This document shows positions 1 through 8,009 of a stretch of 36,254 bases of DNA, piece by piece. The notes under the pieces are model-generated. The model did no database searches, was not told the origin of the DNA, and saw only the letters and a program-made list of their open reading frames with translations. Source of the DNA: Acidobacteriota bacterium (GTDB lineage Bacteria > Acidobacteriota > Thermoanaerobaculia > Multivoradales > JAHEKO01); NCBI GenBank assembly GCA_029263375.1, contig JAJCXP010000323.1:1-36254 (forward strand). The letters are read 5' to 3'. How positions within the stretch are numbered: position 1 is the first letter of the stretch; every line of letters starts with the position of its first letter. Made by a program: the position numbers and the translations under genes.

Positions 1-138
1 GGTAGCGTGCGCGTCAACGAGGACGGCTCGGGTAGCATCCGCGCCGTCGGCATCACCGGCGACTTCACCGTCGACCGGGACGGCAGCGGCGGGATCTCGT
101 TCGACTCGGTCGGCGGGCGAGTGAGCCTGCCCCGCTGA
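1..138 (+). CDS. C-terminal fragment of an adhesin-like beta-helix protein (DUF2807/DUF4097-like)
   Basis: The reading frame is open from base 1 to a TGA at 136-138 and gives 45 residues; the start lies outside the window. The fragment has a short-period repeat rich in Gly, Asp, Ser and Val (DGSGSIR, GITGDFTV, DRDGSGGISF, VGGRVSLP). This fits the rungs of the putative auto-transporter adhesin head domain (DUF2807/DUF4097), which forms a stacked beta-solenoid in exported proteins. The family call is inferred from the repeat style only, since the diagnostic N-terminal part is missing. It converges on the NUDIX/MBL gene with only 22 bases between stops. Confidence 0.6.
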   Translation, partial: GSVRVNEDGSGSIRAVGITGDFTVDRDGSGGISFDSVGGRVSLPR

Positions 139-160
139 GCGACCGGGTCACGCAGTAGCT

Positions 161-1756
161 TCAGGTGCGGGTGAGCCGCCCGGCGCGCTCGAGCCGGTCG
201 AGATGTGCCTGAAGCTGGCGGGCGGCGAGCGGATGGGCGATCTCGGGCACGTCTTCGTAGACCTTCCGGACCAGATCCAGCGGCTCGCGGATTCCAGAGC
301 GCCACGCCTCGAGGATGCGCTCCTCGCGCCAGAGCCGGTGCTCGACATACTCCTCGAGCTTGGCGACCGCCGCGCGCACGGTCGGCCCGTGCGACGGAAA
401 GAGCGTCTTTGGCTGGAGCCCGGCCAAGCGCTCGAGCGACGCCAGATAGTCGTCCATGTCGCCCTCCGGCGGATCGATCACGATGGTGCCGAAGCCGGCG
501 ATCAGGTCGCCCGCGATCACCGCTCCGGTTCGCTCCTCCAGAAAGCAGAGATGCCCGCGAGCGTGACCGGGCGTGTGTACGACACGCACCAGGAGCTCGG
601 GATCGCCGCCGAGCACGATGCGCTGCCCGTCCTCGAGCAGGCCATCGACACGGATGCCGAGCGGCGCCAAGCGCTCCGCGGTCGCCGCATGTGCCAGCAC
701 CGGCACGCCGAGCGCCTCGCGCACCTGCTCAACGCCGCCGATGTGATCCGGGTGATGGTGCGTCAACCAGATCGCACCGACCCGCCTGCCCTGTTCCGCG
801 GCCGCTGCGAGCGCGTCGAGCAATCCCGCGATCTCCTGATCGTAGGGGGACCCCGGATCGACCAGCACCGCCTCGCCGCAACCCAACAGGTAGGTATTCG
901 TCCGATCCGCCGGCGGCAGGGTCGGGGTCAGCAGGGGAAAGAGCACGATCCCGGGCTGAAACTCGATCTTCCGGTGCGGTCCGAGGTTCGCCTCGACCGG
1001 GTTGCGCAGCCGAGCGAGCCCCACCTCTGGCCCGTCCTCGTCGAGCACCCGCAGCAGATGAAGTATTGGCGGCGCGGTGATCACGTCGCCGCGCTGCCAG
1101 CTCTCGAGCGCGGCGGCCGGCCGCACCCACTCGAGCTCGGCCACCTCCGTCGACACCGTCCGCGGCTGCGCCGTGAGGTCGGCCGGCCACTCGAGCAGGA
1201 AGAAGCGATTGTCGAAGCGGACCGGTCCCAGCTGCGGCGTCAACCAGCGCCCGGCGTAGACCAGACGGCCCGCGTCGAGGGTCGCCTCGAGGCCAGCGAG
1301 CGCCTGCGCGAACCGCTCTCCCCCGTCGATGCGCCGCTCCAACTCGTCGGCCAGACCGGCTCTCTCCGACGTCGCCACCAACAGGCCGACCTCCTCGAAC
1401 AGCTCTCGCAACGCGCAACCGACCAGACCCGGCGGCACGGCGTCGCCGAGATCAAGATCGCCCACTACCGCCGCCGGCATGCCGGCATCGGCGGGACCGT
1501 CGGCGACGCCCGCGGGCTCACCGGTGACCGCGATCTCGCGATCGTGCCGGGACAGCCCGCCACCCGGAAAGGCGTGCCAGCCCCCCATGAACGCGAGCGT
1601 GTCCGCGCGCCGCATCCAGAGGACCTCGACCTGCCCGTCGTCGGCTCGCCGCCAGAGGACGACGGCGGCCGACGCGCGCGGCGGCCGCGCGGTCGGCAGG
1701 GCAGCGCCTGCCGCCACCTTCCCGAGCACCAGCTCGTAGAGACTCCCTTCGCTCAT
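161..1756 (-). CDS. NUDIX hydrolase fused to metallo-beta-lactamase-fold hydrolase (LACTB2-like)
   Basis: The 531-residue protein joins two hydrolases. Residues about 25-235 are a NUDIX domain of the NUDT19 type: FPGGGL (63-68) is separated from the RELFEEVGLL helix (117-126) by about 50 residues, so the Nudix box carries an insertion. Residues about 265-460 are a metallo-beta-lactamase fold with HHHPDH (333-338), TPGHARGH (395-402), AGDLI (415-419) and SHGP (455-458), all the expected metal ligands. The last 70 residues resemble the winged-helix tail of LACTB2-like proteins. By family, the first domain may cleave a nucleoside-diphosphate-linked substrate such as CoA, and the second a thioester, phosphodiester or RNA; the real substrates are unknown. 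The ATG at 1756 is chosen because the preceding in-frame 56 residues overlap the upstream gene and are Arg-rich shadow. The gene lies 14 bases after the Cache gene and is probably co-transcribed with it. Confidence 0.85.
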   Translation of the reverse strand: MSEGSLYELVLGKVAAGAALPTARPPRASAAVVLWRRADDGQVEVLWMRRADTLAFMGGWHAFPGGGLSRHDREIAVTGEPAGVADGPADAGMPAAVVGDLDLGDAVPPGLVGCALRELFEEVGLLVATSERAGLADELERRIDGGERFAQALAGLEATLDAGRLVYAGRWLTPQLGPVRFDNRFFLLEWPADLTAQPRTVSTEVAELEWVRPAAALESWQRGDVITAPPILHLLRVLDEDGPEVGLARLRNPVEANLGPHRKIEFQPGIVLFPLLTPTLPPADRTNTYLLGCGEAVLVDPGSPYDQEIAGLLDALAAAAEQGRRVGAIWLTHHHPDHIGGVEQVREALGVPVLAHAATAERLAPLGIRVDGLLEDGQRIVLGGDPELLVRVVHTPGHARGHLCFLEERTGAVIAGDLIAGFGTIVIDPPEGDMDDYLASLERLAGLQPKTLFPSHGPTVRAAVAKLEEYVEHRLWREERILEAWRSGIREPLDLVRKVYEDVPEIAHPLAARQLQAHLDRLERAGRLTRT

Positions 1757-1770
1757 CGCGCGGCCGCGAA

Positions 1771-2721
1771 CTAGTCGACGTCCGACTTCGGACCGAGATC
1801 GCGCACCGCCGGCTCCTGATCGAAGTACACGCCGGACCCGACGACCAGCTCTCGCCCGCCGAAGTCGACGCGCCGCACGAACGAAGACTTGGCAGAAGGC
1901 CGCTCGTCGCCCGGCTTGGGCCACTTGTAGTGGATCCAGGCCGAGCCACCCACCGGGACGTGCAACATGTCCTGCACGAACAGGCGGCCGTCGATGTCAG
2001 CCAGGTCGCTCAGATTCTTGTTCTCGTTCTCGGGAAAGGCGTTGTTCACCAGCAGCACGCCCTCGTCATTGAGCACGAAGACATAGGCGTTGTAGAACAG
2101 GAAACCACTCGCCGGATCGCGAAAGTTCCGGAACGCCCCACCCTCGCCCTCGGAGCGGATCAGATCGATCGCGTCCTCGACCTGCTCGACGATGAAGAAC
2201 GGCTCGATCTCCATCTGGTAGCGACCACTCGAGACCATCACCGCCTCGCCGTTGGAGCCGGTCGCCTTGCGGACATAGGTGGTCTTCCAGTAGAAGACCT
2301 TGCCAGCTCCCGGCCGTGGCCACTGATAGTGCACCCACCCTTCGCCGGACTGCTCGATCTCGCGGATCATCAGGTCGAGGATCGGCTTGCCCTTCGGGTC
2401 GCGCATCTCGTTCAGGTACTGGCCTTCGAGCGACGGCCGGGCCGGGTGACAGATCGCCCGCCCGTCCATCGTCAGCACGAAGATGTAGCTCTGATCGCGG
2501 AACCAGCGTGAGCCGACCTCCCGAAACTCGCTGCACGCGGCCTCGACGCCCGCGCTTTCGACCAGACCGACCGCGTCCTCGACCAGCCCGATCAGCTCGA
2601 TCGTGCCCTCGTGTCTTGGCGCCATCGTGTCGCCCGCGGCCAGACCGGTAGTCAGGCCGGTGACCAGCAGGGTCGCGAGAATCATCAACAGCTGAGGCTT
2701 TGTCCGACGAGTCTTCATCAT
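1771..2721 (-). CDS. Exported protein with two Cache sensor domains
   Basis: A 316-residue protein with an N-terminal signal peptide (MMKTRRTK, hydrophobic LLMILATLLVTGLTTGLAAG) and then two similar modules, residues about 40-175 and 175-305. Each has the single-Cache (sCache_2) pattern: a long helix (VEDAVGLVESAG; VEDAIDLIRSEG), then a Phe/Tyr-rich strand (YIFVLTMDG; YVFVLNDEG), then a W(V/I)HY(Q/K)WP(R/K)PG motif that occurs in both copies. Such domains bind small ligands outside the membrane. Here no histidine kinase, chemotaxis or cyclase output is attached, so it is a free-standing periplasmic sensor or binding protein. GGAG lies just before tandem ATG codons at 2721 and 2718; spacing favours the second slightly. 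It probably leads a two-gene transcript with the NUDIX/MBL gene. Confidence 0.82.
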   Translation of the reverse strand: MMKTRRTKPQLLMILATLLVTGLTTGLAAGDTMAPRHEGTIELIGLVEDAVGLVESAGVEAACSEFREVGSRWFRDQSYIFVLTMDGRAICHPARPSLEGQYLNEMRDPKGKPILDLMIREIEQSGEGWVHYQWPRPGAGKVFYWKTTYVRKATGSNGEAVMVSSGRYQMEIEPFFIVEQVEDAIDLIRSEGEGGAFRNFRDPASGFLFYNAYVFVLNDEGVLLVNNAFPENENKNLSDLADIDGRLFVQDMLHVPVGGSAWIHYKWPKPGDERPSAKSSFVRRVDFGGRELVVGSGVYFDQEPAVRDLGPKSDVD

Positions 2722-2776
2722 TCGCTCCGTTTCACCACCTCTCGGAGTCTATCGCCTGGGATGCCGGCCCGGCTGA

Positions 2777-2782
2777 TATCTT
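2777..2782 (+). promoter_or_regulatory. Extended -10 element of the DUF4442 gene
   Basis: TGA-TATCTT (2774-2782) is an extended -10 box ending 8 bases before the ATG at 2791, with no Shine-Dalgarno between. Transcription from it would start at or next to the ATG, giving a leaderless mRNA. Confidence 0.4.
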
Positions 2783-2790
2783 CCGTTTTG

Positions 2791-3261
2791 ATGTCCCAAG
2801 ACGCGACCAGCACCCTGCTCGACAGTTGGAACCGCCTGCGCAACGTGCCTGGCGGCAAGACCCTGTTCCGGTTCTTCCTCGGCCGGCGAGTGCCCTACAC
2901 CGGCACGATCTCGCCCGAGGTCATGGAGCTCGAGCCGGGCAGGGTGCGCGTCGGAATGCGCGATCGGCCGGGGCTGCGGAATCATCTGAAATCGGTCCAC
3001 GCTGTAGCTCTCACCAACCTTGCGGAGCTGGCGACCGGACTGGCCGTCACCTCGAGTCTGCCGCGCAGCGCGCGCGGCATCCCGACCGGCTTCTCGATCG
3101 AGTTCATGAAGAAGGCGCGCGGACGCATCGAGGCCCACTGCAGCGCCAAGATCGAGAGCACCGACGAAGAGCGCGACATCGACGTTCGTGCCGATCTTCT
3201 CGACCAGAGCGGCGACACCGTCGCTCGCTTCAACGCCCGTTGGCGCGTCGGGCCTCGCTAG
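2791..3261 (+). CDS. DUF4442 hotdog-fold thioesterase-like protein
   Basis: A 156-residue protein with a hotdog-like layout: N-terminal helix (TLLDSWNRLRNVPGGKTLFRFFL), P-Y-T-G-T-I strand, a central RNHLKSVHAVALTNLAE segment typical of DUF4442 and YiiD C-terminal domains, then C-terminal strands (ARFNARWRVG). DUF4442 proteins are predicted acyl-CoA or acyl-carrier thioesterases, but few are characterised. The ATG at 2791 is preferred to the upstream ATG at 2761, which would add a short non-conserved stretch containing the promoter. The following aminotransferase starts 3 bases after the stop, so the two are translationally linked. Confidence 0.8.
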   Translation: MSQDATSTLLDSWNRLRNVPGGKTLFRFFLGRRVPYTGTISPEVMELEPGRVRVGMRDRPGLRNHLKSVHAVALTNLAELATGLAVTSSLPRSARGIPTGFSIEFMKKARGRIEAHCSAKIESTDEERDIDVRADLLDQSGDTVARFNARWRVGPR

Positions 3262-3264
3262 CGA

Positions 3265-4416
3265 ATGCCTCGTCATCCCGCAGTCGGATCGACCGTCTCG
3301 GCGATGCGCGGCTCGGTCTTTTCGGCCCTGGCCCATCGCCTTCAGACCTACCCGGGCGAGGTCTACCCCCTGCATGTCGGCGACACCTGGATGGAGCCCG
3401 CCGTCGGGTGCCGCATGCAGGACCTGCGAGTCGACGACCACCCAGGAATGCATCGCTACGCCGCGCCCCAGGGGCGCAGCGACCTGGTCGAGGCGATCGT
3501 CGAGCGCAGCCGCACTCGCACCGCCACCGCGACCGAGCCGGGTAACGTGCTGGTCGCCGCCGGCGCCACCGGATCGCTCGGCGCGGCGATCGGCGCGATC
3601 CTCGAGCCCGGCGACGAGATCCTCGTCCTGGCGCCCTACTGGCCGTTGATCTTCGGCATCATCCAGTCGTTCCACGGCCGCCCGGTCGAGGTCGATCTCT
3701 TCGGTTCGGCCGATTCTCCCGAGACCGCGGTCGCGGCGATCGCGCCGCACCTGACCGAGCGCACGGCGGCGCTCTACCTGAGCACGCCGAACAATCCCAG
3801 CGGTCGGGTGATCCCACGCGCCTGGCTGGAGGCGATGTGCGACTGGGCGGCGCGTGAGGGTCTCTGGATCCTCGCCGACGAGGTCTACGAGGAGTATGTC
3901 TACGCGGGAGAGCACGTCTACGCGCGCGCGCTCGCCCCGGAGCGGACCTTCTCCGTGCACTCGTTCTCGAAGTCCTTCGGCATGGCCGGCAACCGGTGCG
4001 GCTACGTAGTCGGTCCGGCCGAAGTGATGGGCGAGGTCCGCAAGGTCAGCACCCACTCCTTCTACTCGACCCCGACCGCCTCGCAGATCGCCGCGCTGCA
4101 CGCGCTCCAGGGAGCGGGAGACGCCTGGGTGGAGATGGCGCGACCACTCTACCGGCAGCTCGGCGTCGACGCCGCGAACCGACTCGGTGTGCCGGCGCCC
4201 GAGGGCAGCCAGTTCCTGTTTCTCGACATCGCCGATCGCCTCGACGACCGCGGGCTGCTCGGGTTCCTCGAGGACGCGGCCGAGCGCGGCCTGTTCCTGG
4301 CACCCGGTCCAAGCTTCGGCCCCTACCCGAGCCACATCCGGATCTGCTTCACGGCGGCCGAGCCCGATGTGACCCGGCGCGGCGTCGAGGAGCTGGCGCG
4401 GCTGCTAGGTCGGTAG
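3265..4416 (+). CDS. Pyridoxal-phosphate aminotransferase, class I/II (fold type I)
   Basis: A 383-residue protein with the hallmarks of aspartate-aminotransferase-like enzymes: cofactor-phosphate contact GATGSLG (100-106), the STPNNPSG motif (173-180), ADEVYEE with the pyridine-binding Asp at 205, and the Schiff-base lysine K236 in SFSKSFGMAGNRCGY. A C-terminal SHIRICF supplies the usual substrate-carboxylate Arg. These enzymes transfer amino groups between an amino acid and a 2-oxo acid in the cytoplasm; the substrate cannot be told from sequence alone. ATG at 3265 follows the DUF4442 stop by 3 bases; an internal ATG (MRGSVF, 3304) is the alternative start. It converges on the nitrilase gene with a 7-base gap. 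Confidence 0.9.
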   Translation: MPRHPAVGSTVSAMRGSVFSALAHRLQTYPGEVYPLHVGDTWMEPAVGCRMQDLRVDDHPGMHRYAAPQGRSDLVEAIVERSRTRTATATEPGNVLVAAGATGSLGAAIGAILEPGDEILVLAPYWPLIFGIIQSFHGRPVEVDLFGSADSPETAVAAIAPHLTERTAALYLSTPNNPSGRVIPRAWLEAMCDWAAREGLWILADEVYEEYVYAGEHVYARALAPERTFSVHSFSKSFGMAGNRCGYVVGPAEVMGEVRKVSTHSFYSTPTASQIAALHALQGAGDAWVEMARPLYRQLGVDAANRLGVPAPEGSQFLFLDIADRLDDRGLLGFLEDAAERGLFLAPGPSFGPYPSHIRICFTAAEPDVTRRGVEELARLLGR

Positions 4417-4423
4417 CGCCCGC

Positions 4424-5245
4424 CTACGACTCCGGACGCCCCAGGCGCCGGTGCTGCGCCACCGGGATCGCCCGCCGACACCAGCGCACGCGCTCGAGAT
4501 CGACCTCCGCCACCGCCAGGCCCGGACCGTCCGAGGCCATGGCGACGATCTGGCCCCACGGGTCGACGATCATGGCGTGACCGTAGCTGTTGCGCAGCCC
4601 GTCGTCGTCGTGGTGACCCGACTGAGCGGGAGCGATCACGTAGCACTGACTCTCAATCGCGCGCGCTCTCATGAGCGGGTGCCAATGATCTTTGCCGGTG
4701 GTGGCGGTGAAGGCCGAAGGTACGGTGAGCAGCTCGGCGCCGGCAGCGACCAACGCCATGTAGAGCTCCGGGAAGCGCAGATCGTAGCAGATCGACAGGC
4801 CGAGCTTGGCGAGCGGGGTCTCGACCGTGACCGGGCGGTCGCCCGGCTTGACGGTCGCGGATTCCTGAAAGCGCACGTCGTCCGAGACATCGACGTCGAA
4901 GAGATGGATCTTGCGGTAGGTCGCGAGCCGCGAACCGTCCGGACCGAACAGCACCGACGTGTTGTAACAGCGCTCCGGGTCCTCCGAGCGCTCGTTGAAG
5001 GAACCGAGTAGCAGGTGAAGCTCGAGGCTCCGGGCCAGCTCCGAGAAGCGCCGGCAGGTCTCGCCATCCAGCGTCTCGGCCCGTCGCACCTTCTCGGTGT
5101 GCGGCCCCAGGTAATTGGTGTTCTCGGGCGTGGCGACGAACGCGGCGCCGAGCTTCGCGGCGCGCTCGATCAGCTCGCGGGCGCTCGACCAGTTCGCCTC
5201 GCTGTCCGAGGTCGAGGTGAGCTGCACGGCGGCGGCCAGGAACAT
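4424..5245 (-). CDS. Carbon-nitrogen hydrolase (nitrilase superfamily, Nit/NIT2-like amidase)
   Basis: A 273-residue enzyme with the complete Glu-Lys-Cys catalytic triad: E41 in TPENTNYLG, K112 in YRKIHLFD, and C153 in SICYDLRFPELY. The motif spacing matches the Nit1/Nit2 branch, where members hydrolyse deaminated glutathione or 2-oxoacid omega-amides as metabolite repair. Its tail-to-tail position next to an aminotransferase suits an omega-amidase role, because transamination of glutamine or glutathione makes such products; that link is inference. The ATG at 5245 is chosen over one 51 bases upstream because a perfect TATAAT lies between them and MFLAAAVQLT aligns with family N-termini. Confidence 0.9.
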   Translation of the reverse strand: MFLAAAVQLTSTSDSEANWSSARELIERAAKLGAAFVATPENTNYLGPHTEKVRRAETLDGETCRRFSELARSLELHLLLGSFNERSEDPERCYNTSVLFGPDGSRLATYRKIHLFDVDVSDDVRFQESATVKPGDRPVTVETPLAKLGLSICYDLRFPELYMALVAAGAELLTVPSAFTATTGKDHWHPLMRARAIESQCYVIAPAQSGHHDDDGLRNSYGHAMIVDPWGQIVAMASDGPGLAVAEVDLERVRWCRRAIPVAQHRRLGRPES

Positions 5246-5254
5246 CGCGCTCGG

Positions 5255-5260
5255 ATTATA
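5255..5260 (-). promoter_or_regulatory. Perfect -10 box before the nitrilase start
   Basis: On the minus strand the sequence reads TATAAT at 5260-5255, nine bases before the ATG at 5245. No good -35 is seen 16-18 bases upstream and no Shine-Dalgarno follows. The expected transcript would start within about 3 bases of the ATG. Confidence 0.5.
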
Positions 5261-5286
5261 GGCTTCTTGATAGCCTGCGCCGCCCG

Positions 5287-6468
5287 ATGCCGACACCCGA
5301 CACCAGCCTTGACCAGACCCTCGCCGAGCTCGAGCGCGGCCGCGTTGCAGGTCTGCACCTCGGCGGACAGCTCTTCGTCTCGATCGGCGATCGCTGTCTG
5401 ATCGATCGTGCCTTTGGCGAGGTCGGCCCGGGCGAGGCGATGACCTCCGAGCATCTGATGCTCTGGCTGTCGTCGTCCAAACCGATCGGCGCGGTCGCGA
5501 TCGGCCAACTCTGGGAAGCGGGCAAGCTCGAGCTCGACGACCCGGTCGCGACGCACATCCCCGAGTTCGGCGTCAAGGGCAAGGAGGGGATCACCATCCG
5601 CCATCTCCTCACGCACACCGGCGGCTTCCGTCTGCTGCGCGTGGGCTGGCCCAAGGAGCCTTGGGAGCGAATCATCGAGTGGATCTGCGACTCACGAATC
5701 GAGCCGCGCTGGATCCCCGGCAGGACCGCCGGCTACCACCTCTCGTCGAGCTGGTTCATCCTCGGCGAGATCGTCCGCCGGCTCGACGGGCGACGCTTCG
5801 AGAGCTATGTGCGCGAGGAGATCTTCGAGCCGCTCGGCATGGACGACTCCTGGATCGGCATGCCCGAGGGGCTGTACGACGACTACGCGCCGCGGCTCGC
5901 GCCGGTGTTCAATACCGAGCGCAGCCCGGTCGAGAAACACGACTGGCACGACCGCCTGCCGGTGACGCACTGCTCGCCGGGCGGCAGCGGCTGGGGACCG
6001 GTCAACCAGCTCGCGCGCTTCTATCAGGCGCTGCTCGGCGGCGGCCGGATCGGCGAAACTCGTATCGCCAGTGCCCAGACGGTCGAAGCGCTCGTCGCCC
6101 GCCACCGAGTCGGTCTCGACGACCGGACATTCCGCGCCAAGATCGATTGGGGCCTCGGGTTCGTGCTGAACTCCGACCACTACGGCCAACCCTCAGTTCC
6201 CTACTCCTACGGCCGCCACTCCTCACCCCGAACGTTCGGCCACAGCGGTTATCGATCTTCGGCCGCCTTCGCCGACCCGGAGCACAGGCTGGTGGTCGCG
6301 CTCGCCGTCAACGGCACACCGACCGACGAGACACATCGCCGGCGCTTCGAGGAGATCCTGTCGGCGATCTATCAGGACCTCGGGTTGGCCGAGACGAAGA
6401 AGGACCGAGCCGATCGCGGTCGAGACTCACCGCCGCCCGAAGTCACACCGGAAGCGGAAGCTGGCTAG
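5287..6468 (+). CDS. Serine hydrolase of the beta-lactamase / penicillin-binding class C family
   Basis: A 393-residue protein with the Ser-x-x-Lys nucleophile motif (S62-SS-K65 in LSSSKP), a YHLSSSWF segment (Y150) in the place of the usual Tyr-x-Asn, HLLTHTGGF, and a C-terminal FGHSGYRSS in the place of the KTG box. Family members act as esterases, D-aminopeptidases or DD-peptidases. There is no signal peptide, so it appears cytoplasmic and is more likely an esterase-like enzyme than a resistance factor. It is divergent from the nitrilase (41 bases between starts). The last 40 residues are charged and low complexity. Confidence 0.88.
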   Translation: MPTPDTSLDQTLAELERGRVAGLHLGGQLFVSIGDRCLIDRAFGEVGPGEAMTSEHLMLWLSSSKPIGAVAIGQLWEAGKLELDDPVATHIPEFGVKGKEGITIRHLLTHTGGFRLLRVGWPKEPWERIIEWICDSRIEPRWIPGRTAGYHLSSSWFILGEIVRRLDGRRFESYVREEIFEPLGMDDSWIGMPEGLYDDYAPRLAPVFNTERSPVEKHDWHDRLPVTHCSPGGSGWGPVNQLARFYQALLGGGRIGETRIASAQTVEALVARHRVGLDDRTFRAKIDWGLGFVLNSDHYGQPSVPYSYGRHSSPRTFGHSGYRSSAAFADPEHRLVVALAVNGTPTDETHRRRFEEILSAIYQDLGLAETKKDRADRGRDSPPPEVTPEAEAG

Positions 6469-6473
6469 AAGCG

Positions 6474-6962
6474 CTAGGGCGTCACGAAGACCTGGGTGAT
6501 CCAGTAGGATCCGCCATCCTTGGCCACTCCGACTCCGACCATCTCGAAGTCTTCGCTCAGGATGTTGTCGCGGTGGCTCTTGCTCTCCATCAGCAATCGG
6601 TGCGCGTGGCCGGCAGGGTCGGACGCGCCGTCCACCTGCGCCAGGTTCTCGCCGGCGACTTTGAACGAGACGCCGGCTGCCCGAAGTCGGTCGCGCAGCG
6701 TCAGCCCGTCCGGGTCGACGTGCGAGAAGAAGCCGCGGTCACGCATCGACGCGCTGTGCTCGCGCGCCACCTGGAGGATGAGCTGGTCGTTCGACAGCAT
6801 CGGGACCTGCTCCGCGGTGCGCGAGTTGTTGATCAGGTTGAACGACTGCGACTCGACCTGAAAGCCGCTCAGATCGGCCGGTTGAGTGGGGCTGCTCCCG
6901 CCACCGCACGCGGCAACGAGGAGCAAGGCGAATACGAACGGGAAGAGCGCTCTGTGTCCCAT
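6474..6962 (-). CDS. CAP-domain (SCP/PR-1) lipoprotein
   Basis: A 162-residue lipoprotein: hydrophobic signal followed by lipobox LLLVAACGGG (Cys about 19), a short Ser/Thr/Pro linker and a CAP domain. Signature elements are LINNSR, the HSASMRDRGFFSHVDPDG stretch, AGENLA, and the late ESKSHRDNILSEDFEMVGVGV block, which carry the conserved His/Glu residues of the CAP cavity. Bacterial CAP proteins (YkwD-like) sit in the envelope and their biochemical role is poorly known. The stop lies five bases from that of the convergent serine hydrolase. An AT-rich stretch with paired dyads (7001-7061) lies just upstream. Confidence 0.9.
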   Translation of the reverse strand: MGHRALFPFVFALLLVAACGGGSSPTQPADLSGFQVESQSFNLINNSRTAEQVPMLSNDQLILQVAREHSASMRDRGFFSHVDPDGLTLRDRLRAAGVSFKVAGENLAQVDGASDPAGHAHRLLMESKSHRDNILSEDFEMVGVGVAKDGGSYWITQVFVTP

Positions 6963-7000
6963 AGCTAGTAGGACAGGGTAGGAGAGAGCAGAGAACGCGG

Positions 7001-7061
7001 CTATGAACCGCTACACAAATTTCATAGCCGCCCAGCTATGAAATTGCCAGCAAATACATAG
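7001..7061. repeat. Two tandem inverted dyads, CTATGAA-N12/13-TTCATAG
   Basis: CTATGAA (7001-7007) and TTCATAG (7021-7027) form one dyad with a 13-base spacer; CTATGAA (7036-7042) and TACATAG (7055-7061) form a second with a 12-base spacer. The inner copies also make a perfect 11-bp palindrome (7018-7028 with 7035-7045, 6-base loop). The stretch is AT-rich compared with its surroundings. It lies downstream of the alpha/beta hydrolase gene and upstream of the CAP lipoprotein gene, so it could be an operator for the latter or an RNA hairpin ending the former. Confidence 0.6.
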
Positions 7062-7087
7062 TTACCCGGCGATGCCCGGACGCGGTC

Positions 7088-7939
7088 TCAGCGCGTTTCG
7101 AGGCAGCGATCGCGGAATCTGGAGAGCCGTCGTGTGTACTTCGAGCCGCCGTGCCGATGGACGTCGTTATGACCCGCTCTCGGCACGATGAACAACTCTT
7201 TGGGCTCCGCCGCCGCACGGAAGAGGCGTCTGCCGTGCGTGACCGGAATGGTCCCATCCTGATCGCCATGGACGAACAGCTTGGGCATCTCGAGCCGCGC
7301 GACCTTTTCGATGCTCCGGAACTGCCGGCGCGCGATCCAGTGCATCGGAATCTGCGGATAGAGCTCGCGCGCCATCTGCTTGGTGTCGATGAAGCTCGAC
7401 TGGACGATCAGACCGGCGACCGGCCGGCGCACCGCACAATCGATGGCGATCGCGCCGCCGAGAGAATGGCCGAGCAGGACGACCGTCTCCGGCGCCTGCG
7501 CCAGTGGACCGACCACGTGATCGTAAGCTGCGCGCGCGTCTCTCAGAACCCCGGCCTCGCTGGGCTGACCGTGGCTGCGACCGTATCCTCGATAGTCGAA
7601 CGCGAAGACGTTGACCCGCAGCCTCCGGAGCTGGGCCAAGACCTGCACCTGCTCGCCAAGACTGCCCGAGTTGCCGTGGCAGTAGAGCAGGGTGCCACGT
7701 GCCTGGTCGTGTGGAATCCACCAGCCGTGGAGCTCCTCGCCGTCAGAAGCGAAGAACCAGACGTCCTCAGCAGGCAGACCGTAGCGGCGCGGCTCCCACA
7801 CACCGTGCGGATAGCGACCGGGCAGGTAGGTGTGCCGGCGTTCGAGGCGGCTGCGCCAGAGGTGGCCGGCGCCGACCCCGATAGCGGCCGCGAGCGACGG
7901 CAACGAGTAGGCGAAGAGGCGTTTCCTGCGGCTGGCCAT
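7088..7939 (-). CDS. Membrane-anchored alpha/beta hydrolase (Bem46/ABHD17-like)
   Basis: A 283-residue alpha/beta hydrolase with one N-terminal membrane helix (SLPSLAAAIGVGAGHL, residues 12-27). The oxyanion region is YCHGNSGS (86-93), the nucleophile S159 lies in LGHSLGG, the acid is the Asp in FVHGDQDG, and the His is in RAGHNDV near the C-terminus. FDYRGYGRSHG (114-124) is typical of the Bem46/ABHD12-17 group. It is likely a membrane-tethered esterase, acylglycerol lipase or thioesterase of unknown substrate. It is divergent from the O-methyltransferase gene. Confidence 0.9.
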   Translation of the reverse strand: MASRRKRLFAYSLPSLAAAIGVGAGHLWRSRLERRHTYLPGRYPHGVWEPRRYGLPAEDVWFFASDGEELHGWWIPHDQARGTLLYCHGNSGSLGEQVQVLAQLRRLRVNVFAFDYRGYGRSHGQPSEAGVLRDARAAYDHVVGPLAQAPETVVLLGHSLGGAIAIDCAVRRPVAGLIVQSSFIDTKQMARELYPQIPMHWIARRQFRSIEKVARLEMPKLFVHGDQDGTIPVTHGRRLFRAAAEPKELFIVPRAGHNDVHRHGGSKYTRRLSRFRDRCLETR

Positions 7940-8009
7940 GGTGAAGCTCTAGCGTTTTTCAACCCATTCCGCGCCCCGACTATTCCTGGGGTACCATCCC
8001 GACCAGTCG

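Noticed and set aside
203-1774. Long plus-strand frame (523 aa) antisense to the NUDIX/MBL gene
   Set aside because: Arg/His/Gln-rich composition with no domain; the minus strand has intact catalytic motifs.
2749-4335. Long minus-strand frame (528 aa) antisense to DUF4442 and aminotransferase
   Set aside because: Shadow of two clear genes; no recognisable motif and runs through their promoter.
5661-6968. 435-aa plus-strand frame overlapping the serine hydrolase and CAP genes
   Set aside because: Covers two convergent genes in a different frame and is Arg-rich.
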